Source: an uncultured Slackia sp. | GTDB lineage: Bacteria; Actinomycetota; Coriobacteriia; Coriobacteriales; Eggerthellaceae | Reading direction: 5' to 3' | Length of the DNA stretch: 5,465 nucleotides | NCBI GenBank assembly: GCA_900553775.1 | Contig: USEZ01000127.1 | Span: 1 to 5,465, forward strand | Part shown: piece by piece, positions 1 to 5,036 of the stretch | Layout: each line of letters starts with the position of its first letter | Numbering within the stretch: the stretch's first letter is position 1 | Position numbers and translations under genes: made by a program | The notes under the pieces: generated by a model | What the model was told of the DNA's origin: nothing | Database searches by the model: none | Seen by the model: only the letters and a program-made list of their open reading frames with translations

Positions 1-251
1 TTGAAGAGGAAAGCCATTATAATGGTCTTTTGGAGTATCCGCAATACACGCGTCCTGCGAGCTTTCGCGGCATGGACGTTCCCGCCATTCTGCGTTCGGG
101 AAACCATGCCGCCATCGAAGCGTGGCGCCGCGAGCAGTCGCTTCTGCGTACCGCCCGCCTGCGTCCCGATTTGCTGGAAACGGCGAATACAACCGAAGAC
201 GAACGTGCTTTTTTGCTATCATTGCACGGCGACATATTCCAAGGCGTCTGA
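1..251 (+). CDS. trmD: tRNA (guanine-N1)-methyltransferase TrmD, C-terminal part (5' end outside window)
   Basis: TrmD uses S-adenosylmethionine to methylate N1 of G37, next to the anticodon, in a subset of tRNAs; this prevents +1 frameshifting. Only about the last 82 codons are present, read from the codon at 3-5 to the TGA at 249-251. The visible part has the TrmD signature GLLEYPQYTRP, then FRGMDVP, SGNHAAIEAWRREQSL and RPDLL. These belong to the interdomain linker and the helical C-terminal domain that grips the tRNA; the N-terminal trefoil-knot SAM domain lies upstream of the window. At the place where I align the E. coli general base Asp169 (the DSF motif), this protein reads Glu-Ser-His. 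The tail after RPDLL is short and variable, as usual in the family. lepB follows 34 nt later, and trmD next to lepB is a common gene order in Gram-positive lineages. Family assignment is very secure; the start cannot be judged. Confidence 0.96.
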   Translation, partial: EEESHYNGLLEYPQYTRPASFRGMDVPAILRSGNHAAIEAWRREQSLLRTARLRPDLLETANTTEDERAFLLSLHGDIFQGV

Positions 252-268
252 AAGGCGCCTTTTCGTTT
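241..268 (+). terminator. Hairpin with T-rich tail at the trmD stop codon (possible terminator or attenuator)
   Basis: Positions 241-249 pair with 253-261 to give a 9-bp stem (AAGGCGTCT with AGGCGCCTT, including one G-U pair) around a GAA triloop. The tail TTTTCGTTT follows at 260-268. The TGA stop of trmD lies at the loop. The shape fits a weak intrinsic terminator, but the T-run is interrupted by CG and the lepB Shine-Dalgarno begins at 272. Partial read-through into lepB is therefore more likely than full termination. An mRNA processing or stability role is the alternative. Confidence 0.45.
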
Positions 269-271
269 CAT

Positions 272-278
272 AGGAGGG
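272..278 (+). promoter_or_regulatory. Shine-Dalgarno fixing the GTG start of lepB
   Basis: AGGAGGG lies 7-8 nt upstream of the GTG at 286. This near-perfect anti-SD match supports that GTG as the lepB start. The chosen start also leaves a short charged N-terminus ahead of the membrane anchor, as expected for the family. Confidence 0.85.
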
Positions 279-285
279 CCTTTCT

Positions 286-855
286 GTGAGCTATGGCCAG
301 CATGCGACGCCGCGTTCGCGCGGCGTGTTGAGAACCGTCTTGTCGGGGGCGGGCTACGTTGCGCTCGTCATCGCGCTGGTATGGGGCCTGCAGACGTTCG
401 TGGCGTGTCCTTACAATATCCCGTCGGGGTCTATGGAAGACACCATCGAAATCGGCGACAACGTCTGGTCCGAGAAGGTGTCCTACTATTTCCGCGATAT
501 CGAGCCGGGCGACATCGTCACCTTCGACGATCCCGAGATTCCCAATCGCACCCTGATCAAGCGCGTCATCGCGACGGGCGGCCAGACGGTCGATTTGCTC
601 GACGGCGTGGTCTATGTCGACGGCGTCGCGCTCGACGAGCCCTATACCCAAGGAAAGCCCAGCGCGCCTTTGAAGACCGCTTCGGGCATCGAGATAACCT
701 ATCCCTACACGGTGCCCGCAGGCGACATCTGGGTGATGGGCGACAACCGCACGAATTCGGCGGATTCCCGCTATTTCGGTCCCATCGACGAGGCGTCCGT
801 ATCGGGGCGCGCCGTCGTGATCTATTGGCCCCTCGACCATATAGGAGTGCTTTAA
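286..855 (+). CDS. lepB: Signal peptidase I (type I leader peptidase)
   Basis: This membrane-anchored serine protease (family S26) cuts signal peptides from exported proteins on the outer face of the cytoplasmic membrane. The 189-residue product is the size of compact Gram-positive enzymes such as SipS. A short basic N-terminus (residues 1-16) precedes one membrane segment (about 18-40), then the S26 boxes in order. PSGSME carries the catalytic Ser49. TLIKRVIATGG carries the general base Lys92. GDNRTNSADSRYFGPI (152-167) is the conserved C-terminal box. No second membrane segment is visible, so the catalytic domain should lie outside the cell. The GTG start is supported by AGGAGGG at 272-278. 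The TAA stop is 2 nt before the glyQ ATG, so the two genes are probably co-transcribed and translationally coupled. Family and active site are clear; a genome may carry more than one signal peptidase, so the symbol is generic. Confidence 0.96.
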   Translation: MSYGQHATPRSRGVLRTVLSGAGYVALVIALVWGLQTFVACPYNIPSGSMEDTIEIGDNVWSEKVSYYFRDIEPGDIVTFDDPEIPNRTLIKRVIATGGQTVDLLDGVVYVDGVALDEPYTQGKPSAPLKTASGIEITYPYTVPAGDIWVMGDNRTNSADSRYFGPIDEASVSGRAVVIYWPLDHIGVL

Positions 856-857
856 TC

Positions 858-1775
858 ATGAGTCATGCTGCTAAGCCCGACGCGCTCAGCTTCCAGGACA
901 TCATCCTGACGCTGCAGCGTTACTGGGCCGATTTGGGTTGCGTGGTGCTGCAGCCTTACGACAACGAGGTGGGGGCCGGCACCAATGCCCCGGCGACCAC
1001 GCTTCGCTCTTTGGGGCCCGACACCTGGCGTACTTGCTACGTGCAGGGTTGCCGCCGTCCCACCGACGGCCGCTATGGCGAAAACCCCAACCGCACCCAG
1101 TTCTATTACCAGTTCCAGGTGCTCATGAAGCCCTCGCCCGACGATATCCAGGAGCTGTATCTTGGCAGCCTGCGCGCCATCGGCATCGATACCGACAAGC
1201 ATGACGTGCGTTTCGTCGAAGACGACTGGGAAAGCCCGACGCTTGGTGCGTGGGGCCTTGGCTGGGAGGTCTGGATCGACGGCATGGAGGTGACGCAGTT
1301 CACCTACTTCCAGCAGGTCGGCGGTTTCGAGTGCAGCCCCGTTCCTGTGGAGATCGCCTATGGCCTGGAGCGTCTGACGATGTATATCCAGGGCGTCGAC
1401 AGCATGTTCGACATCGTATGGAGCCGCGGCAAGGACGGCATCGTGTTCACCTACGGCGACGTCTATCTGGAAAACGAGCGCCAGTACTCCCGTTACAACT
1501 TCGAGGTCGCAGACACCGAGTTCTTGTTTCAGGAGTTCAACGACCGCGAGGCCGAGTGCCTGCGCACGCTCGAAGCGGGCCTGCCGCTTCCGGCGTACGA
1601 CAGCGTGCTCAAATGCTGCCATGCGTTCAACCTGCTCGATGCGCGCGGCGTCATCTCGGCGACCGAGCGCATGGGCTACATCCTGCGCGTGCGCACCATC
1701 GCCAAGGCATGCTGCGCGTCGTATATGAAACATGTCGTGGGGGTCGACCCCGAAGCCGATTCGAAGGAGGCATAG
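858..1775 (+). CDS. glyQ: Glycyl-tRNA synthetase alpha subunit
   Basis: GlyQ is the class II catalytic subunit of the tetrameric glycyl-tRNA synthetase: it forms glycyl-adenylate from glycine and ATP and, with GlyS, charges tRNA-Gly in the cytoplasm. The 305-residue length matches the family (about 300). Nearly the whole protein is conserved: FQDIILTLQRYWADLGCVVLQPYD near the N-terminus in two blocks, AGTNAPATTLRSLGP, the motif 2 loop with RRPTDGRYGENPNR (from residue 66), PTLGAWGLGWEVW, EVTQFTYFQQVGG, and motif 3 YGLERLTMY (168-176). Residue 64 in motif 2 is Gly (YVQGCRRP) where I recall Pro in the E. coli protein. The ATG at 858 is chosen because AGGAG at 843-847, inside the end of lepB, is well placed and family homology begins right there. 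The frame stays open upstream into lepB, but that part is an overlap shadow. The stop is 2 nt before glyS. Confidence 0.98.
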   Translation: MSHAAKPDALSFQDIILTLQRYWADLGCVVLQPYDNEVGAGTNAPATTLRSLGPDTWRTCYVQGCRRPTDGRYGENPNRTQFYYQFQVLMKPSPDDIQELYLGSLRAIGIDTDKHDVRFVEDDWESPTLGAWGLGWEVWIDGMEVTQFTYFQQVGGFECSPVPVEIAYGLERLTMYIQGVDSMFDIVWSRGKDGIVFTYGDVYLENERQYSRYNFEVADTEFLFQEFNDREAECLRTLEAGLPLPAYDSVLKCCHAFNLLDARGVISATERMGYILRVRTIAKACCASYMKHVVGVDPEADSKEA

Positions 1776-1777
1776 GA

Positions 1778-3862
1778 ATGGAGAAGACCACGCTTGCATT
1801 CGAAATCGGCACCGAGGAGCTTCCTGCGTTCGATCTGCATGCCGCAACCGAGCAGCTTCCCGGACTCGTGCGCGACGCCCTTGCGGGCGCGCGCGTTCCC
1901 TTCGACGAGGTGAAGGTCTATTCGAGCCCCCGACGTCTGATCGCCATCGTGGAGGGCGTGCCCGAGCGCACCGAGGCGGCCGTCGAGGAGTTCCGCGGCC
2001 CTGCCGCCAAAATTGCCTTCGACGCCGAGGGCAACCCCACCAAGGCCGCGGCGGGCTTTGCGCGCGGCAAAGGCGTCGACGTCGAAAGCCTCGAGCGTCG
2101 CGACGAGGGCGGCGTCGAGTACGTCTACGCGGTCAAGCATACGCCTGCCGCCGATGTGGCGGAGCTTCTGCCCGAGGCCCTCGAAGGCATCATCGCCTCC
2201 ATATCGTGGCCGAAGTCGTGCCGCTGGGGCACGACGAGCGAGTATTTCTCGCGGCCCGTCCGCTGGATCGTCGCCCTTTTGGGCGATACGGTCGTTCCCG
2301 TGCATTTCGCCGGCCTTGAGGCAGGCAACCTGACGCGCGGCCATAGGTTCTTGGCTCCCGGCCCGCATACGGTCGAGCATGCCGACAAGCTGCTCGACGT
2401 GGTGCGCGGCGCCTTCGTGGTGGCAAGCGAGCGAGAGCGCGAAGAAAGCATCCGCGCCCAGGTCGCAGCCGCCGAGAAGAAGACGGGGCTTGTCGCGGAG
2501 CTTCCCGCCAAAACGCTTGCCGAGGTCGTGAATCTTTCCGAGTATCCCACGGTCATGGTGGGCGAATTCGACGAGCTGTTCTTGGCGGTCCCGAAAGAGA
2601 TCATCGTCGACGCCATGCTGGTGCACCAGCGCTATTTCCCGCTGTTCAACGCCGACGGGTCGCTTGCGAACAAGTTCTTGATCACCTCGAACGGCAATCC
2701 CGCCTGCGAGGCCGACATCGTCGACGGCAACCAGCGCGTCGTCGCGGCGCGTCTCTACGATGCCAAGTTCTTCTACGACGAAGACCTCAAGCTACCGCTC
2801 GAAGCCTATGTCGAGCGTCTTGACGAAGTGGTGTTCCAGGAAAAACTCGGTACCACGCTTGCCAAGACCAAGCGCATCGTGAAGATCGCCGAGCACCTTT
2901 GCGCCGCCGCCGGCATCGAAGGCCAAGAAAAGGCCGACGTCGCGCGCGCCGCGTACCTGTGCAAGGCCGACCTGGTCACGGGCGCGGTCGTCGAGTTCAC
3001 CAGCGTCCAGGGCATCATGGGGTCGTACTACGCGAAGGCCGCGGGCGAGACCGACGTGGTGGCGGGCGCGATCGCCGACCATTACCGTCCGCGTTTTTCC
3101 GGCGACGCGACGCCTGCGACGCGCGTCGGCAAGGCGGTGGCCGTCGCCGACAAGCTCGACACGGTATGCGGCCTGTTCGCCGTCGACCAGGCGCCGACCG
3201 GCTCTTCCGACCCGTTCGCCCTGCGCCGCAGCGCGCTCGGCATCGTGGCCATGCTGACGGGTGATGACGCCTTGACGGTCGATCTGGTTCCCGCGATCGA
3301 CGCGGCCTTGGCCGCCTATGCCGAGGACGGCATCGAGTTCGACGCGGCCGCCGTGCGCGAGCAGGTGCTCGACTTCTTCATCACGCGCACGAAAGTCATG
3401 GTGCGCGACGAAGGCAACGCCGCCGACGCCGCCGATGCGGTGCTCGCCGCGGGAGTGCGCGAGCCGCGCGAGTTCATCAACCGCGTCCATGCGCTCGAGC
3501 ATGCCCGCCGCGAAGCCCCCGAAACCTTCGCCGATCTGGCCATCGCCTACGCCCGCGCCAACAATCTGCGCGATGCGGCTTTGGGCGATGTCTACGACGA
3601 GTCTCTCATGGGCGATGTCGAGCGCGAGCTTGCCTGCGCCGTCGTCGCGGCCGAAAAGGACGTGGCCTGCGCCCTCGATGCCGACGACTACCCCGAGGCG
3701 CTTTCCAAGCTCGCCTCGCTGCGCAAGCCTGTCGACGCCTTCTTCGAAGAGGTCATGGTCATGGACGAAGACGCCGCCTTGCGCGAGAATCGTCTGCGGC
3801 TTTTGAACCGATTCGTCGACGTGTTCGCACGCGTGGCGGATTTCGGCCTGCTTGCCAAGTAA
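1778..3862 (+). CDS. glyS: Glycyl-tRNA synthetase beta subunit
   Basis: GlyS is the large tRNA-binding subunit of the (alpha-beta)2 glycyl-tRNA synthetase; it recognises tRNA-Gly and is needed for charging by GlyQ. The 694-residue product is close to the E. coli length (about 689). It opens with the diagnostic FEIGTEELPA (residues 8-17). Family blocks follow in order: SSPRRL, SRPVRWIVALLGD, TRGHRFL, VHQRYFPLF, AKFFYDEDLKLPLE, VVFQEKLGT, the KADLVTGAVVEFTSVQGIMG region (about 395-415), DHYRPRF, VADKLDTVCGLF and DPFALRRSALGIV (about 478-490). The last 150 or so residues, rich in Ala, Asp and Glu and containing RVHAL and LRENRLRLLNRF, match the DALR-like anticodon-binding end. AAGGAGG at 1764-1770, within glyQ, is 7 nt before the ATG and fixes the start; the open frame reaching back to 1250 is only overlap with glyQ. 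It is the last gene of the cluster, with a terminator about 90 nt downstream. Confidence 0.98.
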   Translation: MEKTTLAFEIGTEELPAFDLHAATEQLPGLVRDALAGARVPFDEVKVYSSPRRLIAIVEGVPERTEAAVEEFRGPAAKIAFDAEGNPTKAAAGFARGKGVDVESLERRDEGGVEYVYAVKHTPAADVAELLPEALEGIIASISWPKSCRWGTTSEYFSRPVRWIVALLGDTVVPVHFAGLEAGNLTRGHRFLAPGPHTVEHADKLLDVVRGAFVVASEREREESIRAQVAAAEKKTGLVAELPAKTLAEVVNLSEYPTVMVGEFDELFLAVPKEIIVDAMLVHQRYFPLFNADGSLANKFLITSNGNPACEADIVDGNQRVVAARLYDAKFFYDEDLKLPLEAYVERLDEVVFQEKLGTTLAKTKRIVKIAEHLCAAAGIEGQEKADVARAAYLCKADLVTGAVVEFTSVQGIMGSYYAKAAGETDVVAGAIADHYRPRFSGDATPATRVGKAVAVADKLDTVCGLFAVDQAPTGSSDPFALRRSALGIVAMLTGDDALTVDLVPAIDAALAAYAEDGIEFDAAAVREQVLDFFITRTKVMVRDEGNAADAADAVLAAGVREPREFINRVHALEHARREAPETFADLAIAYARANNLRDAALGDVYDESLMGDVERELACAVVAAEKDVACALDADDYPEALSKLASLRKPVDAFFEEVMVMDEDAALRENRLRLLNRFVDVFARVADFGLLAK

Positions 3863-3870
3863 TTCCGCCT

Positions 3871-3926
3871 GCGCGCCGCATCGGCAGGGGCTATCGCGCC
3901 TAGACGGCTGCCGATGTTCGGCGCGC
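3871..3926 (+). repeat. Long imperfect inverted repeat (17-bp bulged hairpin) after glyS
   Basis: GCGCGCCG at 3871-3878 pairs with CGGCGCGC at 3919-3926, and CATCGGCAG at 3879-3887 pairs with CTGCCGATG at 3908-3916. Only the TT at 3917-3918 is unpaired within the stem. The 20-nt loop (3888-3907) can form a small inner CTA/TAG pairing. No T-run follows, so this is not a standard intrinsic terminator by itself. It starts 9 nt after the glyS stop and would form the 3' UTR of the lepB-glyQ-glyS message ahead of the terminator at 3951. An mRNA-stabilising 3' structure or a dispersed palindromic element are both possible. The structure is read directly from the sequence; its role is unknown. Confidence 0.7.
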
Positions 3927-3950
3927 CCGCAATCGGCGTTTCTATGGACG

Positions 3951-3985
3951 AACCGGCTTCCCGCATCGAGCGGGGGCCGGTTTTT
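3951..3985 (+). terminator. Strong rho-independent terminator of the lepB-glyQ-glyS unit
   Basis: AACCGGC at 3951-3957 pairs with GCCGGTT at 3976-3982. Inside it, CCCGC at 3960-3964 pairs with GCGGG at 3970-3974 around an ATCGA loop; T3959-G3975 can add a wobble pair and T3958 bulges. A run of five T's (3981-3985) follows directly. The GC-rich stem and T-run in the + orientation, downstream of glyS, are textbook features. No matching A-run flanks the left arm, so it should act on the + strand only. Confidence 0.9.
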
Positions 3986-3993
3986 GTATATTG

Positions 3994-4034
3994 AAGGCGG
4001 CGGCGCGCCGATCGCTTGATGCGCCGCCGCCTTT
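3994..4034 (+). promoter_or_regulatory. 13-bp perfect GC-rich hairpin upstream of ppsR
   Basis: AAGGCGGCGGCGC at 3994-4006 is exactly complementary to GCGCCGCCGCCTT at 4021-4033. The 14-nt loop contains a further ATC/GAT pairing. Only three T's (4032-4034) follow, so terminator activity would be weak. It begins 8 nt after the T-run of the preceding terminator and ends about 40 nt before the ppsR Shine-Dalgarno. It may be a second-line terminator, a structured ppsR leader or an mRNA-stabilising element. The pairing is certain in sequence; the function is inferred with low confidence. Confidence 0.55.
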
Positions 4035-4085
4035 GCACCGGAAAGCCGTCGCGCGGCATGCTTTCGCGCGGAAAGGGGAGAGGCC

Positions 4086-4991
4086 ATGTCGGGAGATTTG
4101 CGCGACCATATCTGCGTCCACAACGATTCTCCGCTTCCTACCATCTATATCGTCAGCGATTCCTTGGGCGCCACTGCCCACGCGCTCGCCCGTGCGGCGG
4201 CCGGGCAGTTCGGCGTGCCCGAGCCGTATATCGAAATCCTGCCGAAAGCGCGCAACTTCGAGGAAGTCGTGAACTTCCTCTCAGTGCATCAGGAAAGCTA
4301 TCGCGCGGCCGGTCTCAAAGACGACCTGGTGGTGTTCTTCACGCTGGTCGACCCCGATATGCGCGCGAAGGTGCGCGCATTTTGCGCCGAATCGGGCCTG
4401 CACGGGGTCGACATCATGAGCACGCCGATCCATGCGCTCGCCGATGCGTCGGGCTTGTCCCCCCGCAATAACCCCGGGCTTTTGCGCACGACCGACGCGC
4501 ATTATTTCCGTCGCATCGCGGCGATGGAATTCACGGCCGAGCACGACGACGGGCGCAACCCGCAAGACCTCGCCGAGGCCGACATCGTGCTTCTGGGCGT
4601 TTCGCGTTCCTCGAAAACGCCTATTTCGATCTACATGGGCATGGAGGGCTACAAAGTGGCGAACGTGCCGCTCGCGCTCGGCGTCGAGCCGCCGAAAGAA
4701 ATCTACGATTGCGATCCTTCGAGGATTTTCGGCCTGATGACGACGCCCGATGTGCTCGTGGGTATCAGGACGCGCCGTCTTGGCGGATCGGGGCGCGGCG
4801 CGGCGGCGGTGGCGGCAAGCTATGCCGAGCCCGAGATGGTCTATCAAGACCTCGAAGAGGCCCGCGCGCTCATGCGCAAGCTCGGTTGCATCGTCATCCG
4901 GACCGACAACAAGGCCGTGGAAGAAACCGCTCAGGAGATTTTACGCTACTATGAGCTTGCCCATCCCTTCCAAAAGACCATCTTTGAGTAA
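4086..4991 (+). CDS. ppsR: Pyruvate, phosphate dikinase regulatory protein (bifunctional Ser/Thr kinase and phosphorylase, DUF299/PSRP family)
   Basis: This cytoplasmic enzyme controls PPDK. It phosphorylates the active-site threonine beside the catalytic histidine using ADP, which inactivates PPDK, and removes the phosphate by phosphorolysis with Pi, releasing PPi. The 301-residue product has the family's hallmarks: TIYIVSDS near the N-terminus (19-26), the nucleotide-binding P-loop GVSRSSKTP (171-179), and NKAVEETAQEIL near the C-terminus. ATG at 4086 is preceded by AGGGGAG at 4074-4080, and an in-frame stop at 4017 limits any extension. The first 17 residues precede the usual family start, making the protein slightly long. 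The motif that I recall as SD-x-TGETA in most members reads SDSLGATA here. It lies 45 nt upstream of ppdK, its expected substrate, which supports the PPDK rather than the PEP-synthase branch of the family. The homologue acting on PEP synthase is the alternative, made less likely by this context. Confidence 0.95.
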   Translation: MSGDLRDHICVHNDSPLPTIYIVSDSLGATAHALARAAAGQFGVPEPYIEILPKARNFEEVVNFLSVHQESYRAAGLKDDLVVFFTLVDPDMRAKVRAFCAESGLHGVDIMSTPIHALADASGLSPRNNPGLLRTTDAHYFRRIAAMEFTAEHDDGRNPQDLAEADIVLLGVSRSSKTPISIYMGMEGYKVANVPLALGVEPPKEIYDCDPSRIFGLMTTPDVLVGIRTRRLGGSGRGAAAVAASYAEPEMVYQDLEEARALMRKLGCIVIRTDNKAVEETAQEILRYYELAHPFQKTIFE

Positions 4992-5024
4992 TATTGCTCT
5001 TTGTGCAGTAGGGTATCTATCACG

Positions 5025-5030
5025 AAGGAG
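5025..5030 (+). promoter_or_regulatory. Shine-Dalgarno fixing the GTG start of ppdK
   Basis: AAGGAG lies 6 nt before the GTG at 5037. No ATG in this frame occurs before codon 27 (5115), which would cut into the ATP-grasp domain, so this site decides the start. Confidence 0.85.
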
Positions 5031-5036
5031 AATACA

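Noticed and set aside
381..857. Upstream in-frame extension of glyQ into lepB
   Set aside because: Its translation is Arg-rich out-of-frame lepB; GlyQ homology and the ribosome site support 858.
252..857. Possible T-box riboswitch controlling the glycyl-tRNA synthetase genes
   Set aside because: glyQ follows lepB by 2 nt and only 34 nt separate trmD from lepB, so there is no room for a T-box leader within this window.
1250..1777. Upstream in-frame extension of glyS to an ATG at 1250
   Set aside because: It lies entirely over glyQ and translates to an Arg-rich out-of-frame product; GlyS homology and the Shine-Dalgarno start at 1778.
852..1847. 331-codon open frame on the minus strand opposite glyQ
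   Set aside because: It mirrors the highly conserved glyQ frame, has no recognisable domain and no separate non-coding space.
1676..2626. 316-codon open frame on the minus strand opposite glyQ/glyS
   Set aside because: Same cause: an antisense shadow of GC-biased coding sequence without any family signature.
3981..3993. TATATT (3987-3992) as a -10 box for ppsR
   Set aside because: No -35-like hexamer is present 16-19 nt upstream, and a start near 4000 would fall within the stem of the following hairpin. It remains a weak possibility only.
4041..4071. GAAAGC/GCTTTC and CGCGCG/CGCGCG pairings just upstream of the ppsR ribosome site
   Set aside because: They are short, mutually exclusive 6-bp stems in very GC-rich sequence and so are expected by chance; they are too weak to call a regulatory switch.
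2792..4144. 450-codon open frame on the minus strand covering glyS and the intergenic region
   Set aside because: It is antisense to the well-supported glyS and resembles no family I recognise; such frames arise from third-position GC bias in GC-rich genes.
4994..5023. Possible ppdK promoter in the AT-richer 45-nt gap after ppsR (TTGCTC with TATCTA or TATCAC)
   Set aside because: TTGCTC to TATCTA is spaced only 14 nt, and TATCAC (18 nt) is a poor match. A separate ppdK promoter is plausible but not demonstrable by eye.
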